Assembly (NCBI GenBank): GCA_021732525.1
Contig: JAKFUU010000048.1
Span: 1-54,138, forward strand
DNA: 54,138 bases
Direction of reading: 5' to 3'
DNA from: Sphingomonadaceae bacterium
GTDB lineage: Bacteria > Pseudomonadota > Alphaproteobacteria > Sphingomonadales > Sphingomonadaceae
In this document: piece by piece, positions 27,022 to 36,103 of the stretch
How the letters are laid out: the number at the start of each line of letters is the position of its first letter
Numbering within the stretch: the first letter of the stretch is position 1
Translations under genes and position numbers: made by a program
Notes under the pieces: model-generated
Told to the model about the DNA's origin: nothing
What the model saw: only the letters and a program-made list of their open reading frames with translations
Databases searched by the model: none

Positions 27022-29781
27022 TCAAGCAACCGATAAAAATTTTTGTGCCGCCGCCCCTTCGGCCGCCTCGATCAAGCGTTTTTCCAGAAATTTCAATCGC
27101 GGTTTGCTCTCAATTTTTCCGCCAAGCAGATCGGTCACATAAAAAGTATCGACCGCGCGTTCGCCATAGGTCGCAATATGCGCGCTGTGCAATGTCACCT
27201 TGGATTGGAACAAGGCATGCGCCAAATTGTTGAGCAGCGCGGGACGGTCATGCGCGTTCACCTCAATTACGGTAAAACGGTTCGATGCTTGATTGTCGAT
27301 AAGGGCCGATGGCGCAATGCGAAAGGCTTCGGCGCGGCGCAGCGCCACCGGCTTGCTTTCCAATTTGGCCAGGAGGCGGTTCCGATTGGCCAGCGCATCT
27401 TCAATTCCCGAACGCAGCCGGGCGATCTGCCCCGTTTCTTGGAATGGCCGGCCCATGGGATCTTGCACCAGAAAATTATCCAGCGCCATTCCGTCTTTGC
27501 TGGTGTGGATGCGGGCGTCGATAATATTGCCGCCGGCCAGATGAATGGCCCCGGCGATGCGGTAGAATAGACCAGGGTGATCGGCCGCCAATACCGTCAC
27601 CAAAGTCGCACCGCGTTCGGGGTAGTAACAGGCGTCTATAGCAAGATTGGTGCTGCCTTCGGCAAGGAGCAGTCGCATATTGCGCTCTATAATATCGGGC
27701 GGTTCGGCGATCCAATAGGTTGCCGGTAACCGGCCCGCCAGCCTGGCAAAGGCTGTACCGTCCAATTTTAGCGTTTGATGGAGCGCTTCTTGCTTTTGCA
27801 ATATCCGCTCATCGCGCCCGCGCTGTTTATGACCAAGCCGCAGCACCTCTTCGGTGGCTTCATATAAGTTGGATAATAATTGCCGTTTCCAGCTGTTCCA
27901 GACACCGGGGCCAACCGCGCGGATATCAACAACGGTCAGCACCAATAGCAAGCGGAGGCGTTCGGGCGATTGCACCATCTGCGCAAAATCCAAAATAGTC
28001 TTAAAATCGGCAATATCGCGCTTGAAGGCGGTCGATGACATGAGCAGGTGGTTGCGCACGAGCCATGCCACGCTTTCGGTCTCCGCCTCGCTCAAGCCGA
28101 CACGCGGGCACAGCTTCATCGCTATTTCAGCGCCCAATAGGCTGTGGTCGCCGCCGCGTCCCTTGGCAATATCATGCAGCAGCACCGCCATATACAGCAC
28201 CCGCCGGCTCAATATCTGCCGAACGATCGCGCTCGACAGCGGATGGTCCTCGGCAAGATCACCGCGTTCGATATTGGCCAGCAAACCGATCGCGCGGATA
28301 GTATGTTCATCCACGGTATAATGATGATACATGTCAAACTGCATTTGCGCCACAACCCGTTGAAAATCGGGGATGAACCGGCCAAACACGCTCGACTCGT
28401 TCATCCAGCGCAGGACGGTTTCGGGATTGCGCTTTGAGGTTAGCATATCGATAAACATCGCATTGGCCGCTTCGTCCTGGCGCAGCTTGTGGTCGATCCG
28501 TTTGGCATCGCGCTGCGCCGCCCGCATGGCGAGCGGATGGATCTCAAGACTATAACGGTCGGCCAGATGGAATATTTCGATCATGCGGCGGGGATCTTCG
28601 GCAAAAAAATCCTCCGACGGCAGGGCAAGCCGCCCGCGATCCAGCCGAAAGCCATTCAACTTGCGCGGCCGCCGCACCATCGTCGGCAGAAACCGCCGGC
28701 CGCCCTTGGCCAATGTTTCATCAAGATGCGCCAGAAATAATCCGGTCAAATCGCCAACGGTTTTTGCCGTCAAAAAATAATATTGCATGAAACGTTCGAC
28801 GGCAGATTGACCAGGGCGGGCCGCAAAATTCATTCGCGCGGCCACTTCGCGCTGCAGATCGAATGTCAACCGGTCCTCCGCGCGCGCGGTAATGTCATGC
28901 ATATGACACCGCACCGCCCACAGAAAATTCTCCGCCCGCCGGAATCGGCGATATTCCTGGGCAGTGAGCAAACGGGCGTCGACCAAGGCCGATGCGGACC
29001 GCACCCGGTGGACATATTTGCCAATCCAAAAGAGCGTATGCAGATCGCGAAGCCCGCCCTTGCCCTCCTTGATATTGGGTTCGACCACATAGCGGCTATC
29101 GCCCATTTTTTTGTGCCGCTCGTCGCGTTCGGCCATTTTTTGAGCGACAAATTTAGCGCCGGTTTTATGGGCCACTTCGTTCCAAAAACGCGCGGCGGCT
29201 TCGTCGTAAATTGCCCTATCGCCCCAGATGAAGCGGCTTTCAAGCAGCGCGGTGCGGATGGTAACATCCTCCATCGCCATCCGCACGGTTTCATCGAGCG
29301 ACCGGCTCGATTGGCCCACTTTCAGCTTCAAATCCCACAGGAAATATAAGGTCGCCTCCACCACCTGTTCGGTCCATGCGGTCCGCTTATAGGGTGTGAT
29401 AAAGGCGATATCGACATCGCTATGCGGGGCCATTTCGCCGCGGCCATAGCCGCCCACCGCCAACAGCGCGATCCGTTCGGATGCCGACCGATTGCCCGCC
29501 GGATATAGGTTGCCCGCCACATGGTCAAATATCAACCGGACAATTTGATCGACCAGAAAGGCTTGTTCGGCCGCGGCCTGATACCCGTTCGACGGATTTT
29601 CGATCAAACGCCGCGCAATTTCCGCACGGCCGTCCGCCAAAGCATTTTGCAGCAATAGGACAATATCGCCGCGCCGCTGCGCCGCCGCGCCCTGCGCCGC
29701 CCAGACGGCAATGGTTTCCGCCAATTGCCGGCGATCGATAATGACCCGGCCCGCCTTAATCTGATCCATCGCATTGGTCAT
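27022..29781 (-). CDS. glnD: [Protein-PII] uridylyltransferase / uridylyl-removing enzyme
   Basis: Senses glutamine and modifies the PII protein, controlling nitrogen assimilation. The 919 residues hold the nucleotidyltransferase domain with LLAVGGYGRGEMAPHSDVDI (about residue 110), a GlnD-specific linker, an HD domain with LLHDIAKGRGGDHSLLGAEI (about residue 535) for uridylyl removal, and two C-terminal ACT domains (TLVTVLAADHPGLFYRIAGA and FTVIEVNAHDRPALLNNLAH) that bind glutamine. All domains are complete. The first ATG at 29781 is used; the second at residue 5 is possible. It lies 39 bases downstream of the AMP-ligase gene, on the same strand. Confidence 0.97.
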   Translation of the reverse strand: MTNAMDQIKAGRVIIDRRQLAETIAVWAAQGAAAQRRGDIVLLLQNALADGRAEIARRLIENPSNGYQAAAEQAFLVDQIVRLIFDHVAGNLYPAGNRSASERIALLAVGGYGRGEMAPHSDVDIAFITPYKRTAWTEQVVEATLYFLWDLKLKVGQSSRSLDETVRMAMEDVTIRTALLESRFIWGDRAIYDEAAARFWNEVAHKTGAKFVAQKMAERDERHKKMGDSRYVVEPNIKEGKGGLRDLHTLFWIGKYVHRVRSASALVDARLLTAQEYRRFRRAENFLWAVRCHMHDITARAEDRLTFDLQREVAARMNFAARPGQSAVERFMQYYFLTAKTVGDLTGLFLAHLDETLAKGGRRFLPTMVRRPRKLNGFRLDRGRLALPSEDFFAEDPRRMIEIFHLADRYSLEIHPLAMRAAQRDAKRIDHKLRQDEAANAMFIDMLTSKRNPETVLRWMNESSVFGRFIPDFQRVVAQMQFDMYHHYTVDEHTIRAIGLLANIERGDLAEDHPLSSAIVRQILSRRVLYMAVLLHDIAKGRGGDHSLLGAEIAMKLCPRVGLSEAETESVAWLVRNHLLMSSTAFKRDIADFKTILDFAQMVQSPERLRLLLVLTVVDIRAVGPGVWNSWKRQLLSNLYEATEEVLRLGHKQRGRDERILQKQEALHQTLKLDGTAFARLAGRLPATYWIAEPPDIIERNMRLLLAEGSTNLAIDACYYPERGATLVTVLAADHPGLFYRIAGAIHLAGGNIIDARIHTSKDGMALDNFLVQDPMGRPFQETGQIARLRSGIEDALANRNRLLAKLESKPVALRRAEAFRIAPSALIDNQASNRFTVIEVNAHDRPALLNNLAHALFQSKVTLHSAHIATYGERAVDTFYVTDLLGGKIESKPRLKFLEKRLIEAAEGAAAQKFLSVA

Positions 29782-29820
29782 GCGATTGCAATAGGCCTAG
29801 AGCGGGTAAAAAGCAAAGTT

Positions 29821-31524
29821 TCAGGCGCTGTTCGCCGCCATATTGTTATAATCGCGGCGCAGGGTTACCCGGTCAATTTTTTGCGTTCCAAGCCTTGGCA
29901 ATTCTTCGGCCACCGGCCAATAATGCACCGGAACCTTGAAGGGCGCGAGCCGCGTCAGCAAAAAGGCTTTCAAATCACCGGGCGCGAGCGATTTGCCGTC
30001 TTTCATATGATACACAATGCCCGGAACCTCGCCATAGCGTTCATCGGCAATACCAAAGACCGACAATTCGGCGATATCTTCATGCTCATACGCGGCGGCC
30101 TCCACCTCGGGGCAGCTGATATTTTCGCCGCCGCGGATGATAATGTCCTTTTTACGATCGACAATATAGAGATAGCCATCCTCATCAAGATAGCCAATGT
30201 CGCCGGTGCGAAACCATCCGCCTTTGGCAAATGCCGCCTCGGTTGCTTCGGGATTGTTCCAATAGCCGTTGAAATTGGCGACCGAACGGATGCATACCTC
30301 CCCCCGGCTTCCCTGCGGCAGGATATTGCCATCATCATCGAGCATTTCCAATTCGACCAGCGGCCTGCTCGCTGGGCCGGTGCTGTCGGGTTTGGCGAGA
30401 TAATTTTCGGTGAAATTGCCGCAGCCCACGGCATTGGTTTCGGTCAAGCCGTAACCCAGCAGCGGGAAAGCGTGATCCATCTCTTTGCGGATCTTCTTCA
30501 CATGTTCCACCGGGCGCGGCGCGCCGCCGGCGGCAAAAGCGGTGCAGCTGGTAAGGTCATATTTATGCTTGTTGGGATGCGCGGCAATTTCGAAGCTCAT
30601 CAACGGCACGCCGACAAAATAGCTGATTTTTTCCTTTTCGATGAGCCGCATCGCTTCTTCGGCGTCCCATTTGGGCATCAACACCAATTTGCGGCCGATG
30701 GCATAGCTTTGCAGCACCAAAGGCACCGATGCCGTCACATGAAACAGCGGCACATTGACCAGCGCGGATGATTGCGCCGGTAACTCTGCGCCGCTTGCCG
30801 AGAGCAATTCAAAAAATACCATCGATTGCGCAACATAATTCATCGTGCCCTGCACCACCGCCCGGTGGTCCGAATAAGCCCCCTTCGATTGGCCGGTCGA
30901 ACCCGATGTATAAAGGATAGTCGCATTGTCGAGCGGGCCTATTGTGGGCATCGGCGTTTCGCCGTCGCCGCCCTTCGCCATAATGGTGGATAATCCCTGC
31001 ATCGGCGGGCAATCATGCTGGAACAAAATAACCTCACAGCCGCCAATATCATGGCCTTCGATCCGCGCGGCGCGTTGATCATCGGCGAGCACATAGCGGC
31101 ATCCGACCATTTTAATGCCATCGGCCAGCTCGCCGCCTTGCCACCAGCCGTTGAGCAAGGTGGCAACCCCGCCGGCCAGGATAATCGCCATATTGGCAAT
31201 CATCCAATTGGCCGAATTGCGCGCGGCGATACCGACCCGGTCGCCTTTTTGCACGCCATATCCCGCAACCAAGCCGCCGGCCAGCGCGCGCGCGGCGGCA
31301 TAAACTTCCCCAAAGGTCAGCCGGATATCGCCATCGACAATGAATGGTTTTGGCGCATGCACCGTGCAGAAATAAGTATAAAAATCGGCCAGCGTCGCGG
31401 GGGCCTGCGTAATCATCGGCAATTGCACGCCATGCTTTTCGACATAGCTCAGCGACAGCGGACCATTATCCGCCATCAACCGGGTTTGCACGGCGTTAAT
31501 CGCCATATCGAGCGGGCTGGGCAT
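29821..31524 (-). CDS. AMP-forming acyl-CoA synthetase / ligase
   Basis: A 567-residue adenylate-forming enzyme: activates a carboxylic acid with ATP and loads it on CoA. The P-loop is TILYTSGSTGQSKG, the A5 region GYGLTETNAVG, the A7/A8 region RTGDIGYLDEDGYLYIVDRK and IIIRGGENISCPEVE, and the C-terminal domain is present (ERYGEVPGIVYHMK). The catalytic lysine lies near the end in LGTQKIDR. The ATG at 31524 (MPSPLDMAIN) has AAAGGAGAG before it; the open frame to 31629 lacks support and overlaps the lgt start region. The acid substrate is not predictable. It is divergent from lgt and upstream of glnD. Confidence 0.92.
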   Translation of the reverse strand: MPSPLDMAINAVQTRLMADNGPLSLSYVEKHGVQLPMITQAPATLADFYTYFCTVHAPKPFIVDGDIRLTFGEVYAAARALAGGLVAGYGVQKGDRVGIAARNSANWMIANMAIILAGGVATLLNGWWQGGELADGIKMVGCRYVLADDQRAARIEGHDIGGCEVILFQHDCPPMQGLSTIMAKGGDGETPMPTIGPLDNATILYTSGSTGQSKGAYSDHRAVVQGTMNYVAQSMVFFELLSASGAELPAQSSALVNVPLFHVTASVPLVLQSYAIGRKLVLMPKWDAEEAMRLIEKEKISYFVGVPLMSFEIAAHPNKHKYDLTSCTAFAAGGAPRPVEHVKKIRKEMDHAFPLLGYGLTETNAVGCGNFTENYLAKPDSTGPASRPLVELEMLDDDGNILPQGSRGEVCIRSVANFNGYWNNPEATEAAFAKGGWFRTGDIGYLDEDGYLYIVDRKKDIIIRGGENISCPEVEAAAYEHEDIAELSVFGIADERYGEVPGIVYHMKDGKSLAPGDLKAFLLTRLAPFKVPVHYWPVAEELPRLGTQKIDRVTLRRDYNNMAANSA

Positions 31525-31598
31525 ATGATTCTCTCCTTTACTCTTTGTCCCTCTTCTATTTGGCTCTATAGGAATGTCAAAATGATTGGGGAATAGCT

Positions 31599-32477
31599 TT
31601 GTATTTTGAAATTTTGGCCGTTTCGGCAAATTATATTAACTTTACCGATCTTGGCGTCGGCCCGGTGGCGTTAGACCTCGGTTTTTTTCAGCTCCGCTGG
31701 TATTCGCTCAGCTATCTGGTGATGATTTTGCTGGGCTATTGGTATCTTCGCAAGCTGATTACCATGCCCGGTGCGCCAATGTCGCCGCTGCATACCGATG
31801 ATTTGATTATCTATATGACCTTGGGGATCATATTGGGCGGGCGGTTTGGCTATATCTTATTTTACGATCAAAGCCTGCTTACAATTGATCGATTCTACCG
31901 CTTATGGGAAGGCGGCATGTCGCTGCATGGCGGCGCCTTGGGCGTATTTTTTGCGCTTTGGCTATTCGTGCGCAAACATGGTTTATCTTATTTGCGGGTA
32001 TGCGACTATATTGCCTGCTGCGTGCCGTTTGGGACATTTTTGGTCCGCCTTGCCAATTTCGTCAATGGTGAGCTGTGGGGCAAGGTGACCGATGTGCCTT
32101 GGGCGATACGCTTTCCCGAAATCGTCAATGGCGCGGCCATTTTGGGCCCGCCCCGCCATCCGAGCCAGCTATATGAAGCGGTGTTTGAAGGATTGTTGAT
32201 GGCCGCTATCCTGTGGCCACTATTCTGGAAAAGCGACGCGCGTTACAAACCCGGTTTCCTGTTTGGCTGCGCCGCGTTAATTTACGGCATCGCGCGGTTC
32301 AGCATCGAATATCTGCGCCAACCCGATGCGCAGCTGCAATGGCTCGTCGACGCAACCAGCTTCAGCATGGGTCAATTTTTGACCATGCCGATAATCCTGC
32401 TCGGCCTATTCCTCGTCGCGACGGCGAAGGGCAGGCGGCAGCGGGTTGAACCAGTAACGGGTGAAAGCATTGCCTGA
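31599..32477 (+). CDS. lgt: Phosphatidylglycerol--prolipoprotein diacylglyceryl transferase
   Basis: Adds diacylglycerol from phosphatidylglycerol to the lipobox cysteine of prolipoproteins at the inner membrane; the window encodes several clients. The 292 residues have about seven helices. GLYWGGMSLHG is represented by LWEGGMSLHGGALG, and the signature loop is RLANFVNGELWGKVTDVPWA. The start is TTG at 31599, eight bases after a GGGGA site, since no earlier ATG gives the right N terminus. The 3' end overlaps the next gene (GTG at 32461) by 17 bases, a coupling common in alphaproteobacteria. Confidence 0.95.
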   Translation: MYFEILAVSANYINFTDLGVGPVALDLGFFQLRWYSLSYLVMILLGYWYLRKLITMPGAPMSPLHTDDLIIYMTLGIILGGRFGYILFYDQSLLTIDRFYRLWEGGMSLHGGALGVFFALWLFVRKHGLSYLRVCDYIACCVPFGTFLVRLANFVNGELWGKVTDVPWAIRFPEIVNGAAILGPPRHPSQLYEAVFEGLLMAAILWPLFWKSDARYKPGFLFGCAALIYGIARFSIEYLRQPDAQLQWLVDATSFSMGQFLTMPIILLGLFLVATAKGRRQRVEPVTGESIA

Positions 32478-33540
32478 CGATAACCTGCTTTCCGCGCAAT
32501 TGGCAAAGCAGATCGAAAATTCTGGGCCGATCAGCGTCGCTGAATATATGCGCATTGCCAATAGCCATTATTATGACAATGCCGATCCGCTTGGCAGCGC
32601 GGGTGATTTTATTACCGCGCCCGAAATCAGCCAGATTTTTGGCGAGCTTATCGGGCTATGGTTTGCCGATATCTGGCTGCGGCAAAATCGCCCCGCCAAA
32701 TGTCATTTTGTCGAATTGGGACCGGGCCGGGGAAGCCTGGCCAATGATGCCCTGCGCGCAATGGCCAAATTTGAATGCGCGCCGCCGGTGCATTTTGTCG
32801 AAACCAGCGGCGCGCTGCGCGCCAAGCAATCCCAATTGGTGCCGCAGGCCCAATTTCACGATAGGATTGACGATTTGCCCGGAGACGGGCCGTTATTGAT
32901 CGTTGCGAATGAGTTTTTCGATGCCTTGCCGATCCGGCAATTGATCGCAACGCATGCCGGATGGCGCGAGCGGGTTATCGTTCACGAAAAAGACACAAAA
33001 TTCATGGCGATAGCGGGGCCCTATGCGATGGATAATCTGATCCCGCCCGAATTTCGCGCCGCCCCCGTCAACAGTATTTACGAAACATCGCCCGATGCGG
33101 GCGGATTTATGTATGAACTGGCCACTCGGCTGCAAAGGCAGGGCGGAATAATGCTGATCATTGATTATGGTTATAGCCTACCGGGTTTGGGAAGCACGTT
33201 ACAATCGGTGCAAAAGCATCAATTTGCCGATCCTTTCGAAGATCCCGGCGGCCGGGATTTAACGGCCCATGTCAATTTTCTGGAAATGGCAAATATGGGC
33301 CGGATGCGCAATTTGCAGATTAGCGGGCCGATTGGTCAAGGGTCTTGGCTGACCGCGCTTGGCATTAACCAACGTGCCGCCGCGTTGGCGCAAGCCGCGC
33401 CCGATAAAGCCGGTGAGATATCCGCCGCCTGCCACCGGTTAACCAGCGATGATGAAATGGGCAGCTTGTTTAAGGTGCTCGCGCTGCGCTCGCCCGATTG
33501 GCCCAAACCCGAAGGCTTTGAACCGGCAGATATTCTGTAA
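32461..33540 (+). CDS. SAM-dependent methyltransferase, MidA/NDUFAF7-like
   Basis: A 359-residue class I methyltransferase of the MidA (DUF185) family, whose mitochondrial member NDUFAF7 methylates an arginine of complex I subunit NDUFS2. The N terminus (GPISVAEYMRIANSHYYDNA then DPLGSAGDFITAPEISQIFG) is the family signature, followed by the SAM motif VELGPGRGSLANDALRAM and ANEFFDALPIRQL. In bacteria a complex I assembly role is plausible but inferred. The GTG start at 32461 lies inside lgt. The polyphenol-oxidase/YfiH gene often found next in this alphaproteobacterial cluster is absent here. Confidence 0.93.
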   Translation: MKALPDDNLLSAQLAKQIENSGPISVAEYMRIANSHYYDNADPLGSAGDFITAPEISQIFGELIGLWFADIWLRQNRPAKCHFVELGPGRGSLANDALRAMAKFECAPPVHFVETSGALRAKQSQLVPQAQFHDRIDDLPGDGPLLIVANEFFDALPIRQLIATHAGWRERVIVHEKDTKFMAIAGPYAMDNLIPPEFRAAPVNSIYETSPDAGGFMYELATRLQRQGGIMLIIDYGYSLPGLGSTLQSVQKHQFADPFEDPGGRDLTAHVNFLEMANMGRMRNLQISGPIGQGSWLTALGINQRAAALAQAAPDKAGEISAACHRLTSDDEMGSLFKVLALRSPDWPKPEGFEPADIL

Positions 33541-33580
33541 GGCGCAACCAAAGGATCCCGCAATCGGGCCTATGCGCCGA

Positions 33581-34183
33581 TCAATTTTTCATCCAATCGG
33601 CAATGTCACCGGCCACTTCGTTCGCTGCGCCGTTTAACGCGGCGCTGGCGGGCACGGCTTCGATGATGTTGACCGCACGGCGCGCCTCAAACCGCTGTTT
33701 TTTTGCTGGCTGGCCGGAAAGCGTCTTGACCGCATCGAAAATTACAATCGCCTCGCTGCGGCTGGCATCGACGCCAAATTCGATCAGGCTACCCGACAGA
33801 AACTCTTCGGCCAAACCATCGGCATCGGCCTCGCTTAAGATAAACCGGCCATTTTTCGCGGCAATTGTTTCGCTCAAAAGCTGCTGCATCAACACGGCGG
33901 GTTTATCCGACCAGACCGCGTCCTTCAAATAAGCGATACTGCTCGAATCGATCTGAACCGGCAAACGGTTGCTATCCAATTTGCGCGGCGCGGTCGGCGT
34001 CAACACCACCAATGCGGCCTTTTGCGCCCCTTCATTGGCGGCACCATCGGCCAGCTTGTTCGACGCCGTCAGCACGAGCAGCGACGGCGGCGGTTTCGAG
34101 CCGAGATTGACGCAGCCCGCAAGCAGCAATGCGGACCCAACAACGGAAAAAACGGCAGCGGCTTGGTAAGGTGCCTTTTTCAT
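33581..34183 (-). CDS. ABC-type transport auxiliary lipoprotein (LinN-like)
   Basis: A 200-residue outer- or inner-membrane lipoprotein with signal and lipobox LLLAGC, last of the four-gene transport operon. The mature region has the auxiliary-lipoprotein fold pattern: SLLVLTASN, a basic central strand (RKLDSNRLPVQIDSSSIAYL), KDAVWSDKPAVLMQQLLSET and GSLIEFGVDASRSEAIVIFD. In other sphingomonads the equivalent protein (LinN) is needed for gamma-hexachlorocyclohexane uptake and outer-membrane hydrophobicity; here the substrate is more likely lipid. It follows the MlaD gene by 17 bases. Confidence 0.86.
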   Translation of the reverse strand: MKKAPYQAAAVFSVVGSALLLAGCVNLGSKPPPSLLVLTASNKLADGAANEGAQKAALVVLTPTAPRKLDSNRLPVQIDSSSIAYLKDAVWSDKPAVLMQQLLSETIAAKNGRFILSEADADGLAEEFLSGSLIEFGVDASRSEAIVIFDAVKTLSGQPAKKQRFEARRAVNIIEAVPASAALNGAANEVAGDIADWMKN

Positions 34184-34200
34184 ATCATGCCTTTCCCATA

Positions 34201-35175
34201 TTATTTTTGCTTTCCCGGTTCGTAATCGGGAAGCGCGGGTGATCCGATCAGCGATGCCGCCCCTTCTTGATCGAGCCGTTCGCTGACCGATTTAAGCGAG
34301 GTGGATAATTTCTGAAGATCGCGGGCCAATTGGTTAAATTCGGGAAGCGTTTTTGTGGTCAGGCTATCGATCGCGGGTGCGGCCTTATTTGCGGTATTTT
34401 CCAGCGCCGCAAGGCTTTTGTTGGCGGCGGCCAATGTTTTGCGCAAATCGGCAATTGATGCTTTTCCTTCACCGTCGATCAAGCTGCTCGTGCTTTGCGC
34501 CACCGTGCCGATTTGTTCGGCGGCGAGCCCCGCCTTTTGCAAGGTTATCCGCGATTCGGCGATCAATCCGCGAAGTTCGGGTGTCTGGTTGGCGAGGGTG
34601 CCCGAAAGGCTTTCCACATTATCGAGGATATTTTCCACCGATCGCTGATTTTTTTCCGAAACAATATTGGTCAAATGTTCGGTCAGCGTCGAGATCCGTT
34701 CCAGCAGCAACGGCGCATTATTCAGCAATTCACCCAGCGCGCCCGGCCGCGTGGGAATAACCGGAACACCGGCGGGACAGGCCGATTTTGGCTTTACTTT
34801 GGGGCAGGAGATGGGCGGCGCGCCCTTGACCGCACCGTCAAGCTGAATTTCCGACACTCCGGTAAAACCAACGCCGGCAATGGTTGCAACGGTTCCTTCC
34901 AATATCGGAACCGCCTTATCGATCTTGATACGGACACGCACAAATTCCGGGTCATCTTCCCATAATTTAATCTCCGTGATCTGCCCCGATGGCACCCCGG
35001 CAAATGAAACCCCCGAACCTTTGGCCAGACCGTTGACCGATTGCTTGAAGAAAATGTCATATTCTTTCTGCGCGCCGTCGTTAAACCGCCCGAGCCAAAC
35101 GGTAAAAGCGACCAGCGCGGTGAGCAGGGCCAAAGTGACAAAACCGACAAGGATATAATTGGATTTGGTCTCCAT
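34201..35175 (-). CDS. MlaD-family substrate-binding protein (MCE domain)
   Basis: A 324-residue periplasmic lipid-binding protein anchored by one N-terminal helix (YILVGFVTLALLTALVAFTV). Residues about 38-115 form the MCE domain (FKQSVNGLAKGSGVSFAGVP, then GEIKLW-like and VATIAGVGFTGVSEIQLDG). The remainder is a long coiled helical region (SEKNQRSVENILDNVESLSG) that probably builds the tunnel across the periplasm. It is the LinM/MlaD position in the operon. Two cysteines (ISCPKVKPKSACPAG) might form a disulfide. About 115 bases separate it from the ATPase stop; nothing else is evident in that gap. Confidence 0.92.
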   Translation of the reverse strand: METKSNYILVGFVTLALLTALVAFTVWLGRFNDGAQKEYDIFFKQSVNGLAKGSGVSFAGVPSGQITEIKLWEDDPEFVRVRIKIDKAVPILEGTVATIAGVGFTGVSEIQLDGAVKGAPPISCPKVKPKSACPAGVPVIPTRPGALGELLNNAPLLLERISTLTEHLTNIVSEKNQRSVENILDNVESLSGTLANQTPELRGLIAESRITLQKAGLAAEQIGTVAQSTSSLIDGEGKASIADLRKTLAAANKSLAALENTANKAAPAIDSLTTKTLPEFNQLARDLQKLSTSLKSVSERLDQEGAASLIGSPALPDYEPGKQK

Positions 35176-35290
35176 CAGCTTGGCCTAAGCTCCCTTTTTG
35201 TGCCCCGCAGCGTTATCCGCCGCGCCGCCGGTGATAAACGCTGCCGCGCCATTTGGCAAAGGCGATAATATGGCGCGGTAATGGCCCCCA

Positions 35291-36103
35291 TCACAGGGCC
35301 CCCGCGCGGTGCGCCGCGCGCCCGCGCGGTCCAGAAAAATACTCTTGAATCCATGGATGCTGCGTGGCGAGCAGATCGTCAATCTTGCCAATGGCAATCA
35401 CCCGCCGGTCGGCTATCACCGCCACACGGTCACAAATGGCATGCAGCGTATCGAGATCATGCGTGATCAAAAATACCGTCAGGCCCAATGTTTCCTTGAG
35501 TTCCTTGGTCAAACGATCAAATTTGGCCGCGCCGATGGGGTCCAGCCCCGCCGTTGGCTCGTCCAGAAACAGCAATTCCGGGTCCATGGCCAAGGCTCGC
35601 GCAACCCCCGCCCGCTTTTTCATCCCGCCCGATAATTCAGAAGGATATTTGCAACCCGCATCGGCAGGCAGCCCGCTCAAATATAGCTTCGTCCGCGCGA
35701 TTTCGTCGAGCAGTGCGGCGCTCATCCCCGGATAAAATTCGCGCAAGGGCACTTTTATATTTTCGGCGACGGTCAAAGTTGAAAATAGCGCGCCGCCTTG
35801 AAACAACACGCCCCACCGCCGGCGCACCTCTTGATCGCCGGCGATATCGTCGTCGAGCAGATTTTCGCCCAAAACATATATCTCGCCGGCATCGGGTCGC
35901 TGCAAACCGATGATTGAGCGCATAAGCACCGATTTTCCGGTGCCTGATCCGCCAACAACGCCCAAAATCTCACCGCGTTTAACGTCAAGGTCAAGATTTT
36001 CATGGATGACTTGATTGCCAAATTGATTATGGAGACCGCGGACCGATATCATGATATCGCGGTTATACCGATCGGGACCGTCCATCCTATCCATCAATCC
36101 CAT
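35291..36103 (-). CDS. ABC transporter ATPase, MlaF/LinL-like
   Basis: A 270-residue ATP-binding subunit that energises the Mla/Lin-type lipid transporter. Walker A is GVVGGSGTGKSVLMRSI, the Q-loop is GVLFQGGALF, the signature is LSGGMKKRAGVARAL, Walker B is ELLFLDEPTAGLDP and the switch His is in TVFLITHDLDTLHAI. The FQGGALFSTLTVAENI form is typical of the MlaF branch. The start codon lies inside the permease 3' end (ATGGGATTGA overlap), so it is translated with it; a TGATG start at 36094 is possible. The C-terminal tail is Arg/Ala-rich and likely unstructured. Confidence 0.93.
   Translation of the reverse strand: MGLMDRMDGPDRYNRDIMISVRGLHNQFGNQVIHENLDLDVKRGEILGVVGGSGTGKSVLMRSIIGLQRPDAGEIYVLGENLLDDDIAGDQEVRRRWGVLFQGGALFSTLTVAENIKVPLREFYPGMSAALLDEIARTKLYLSGLPADAGCKYPSELSGGMKKRAGVARALAMDPELLFLDEPTAGLDPIGAAKFDRLTKELKETLGLTVFLITHDLDTLHAICDRVAVIADRRVIAIGKIDDLLATQHPWIQEYFSGPRGRAAHRAGAL

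Noticed and set aside
29725-30771. Plus-strand frame of 348 residues opposite the AMP ligase
   Set aside because: Antisense to a gene with all expected motifs.
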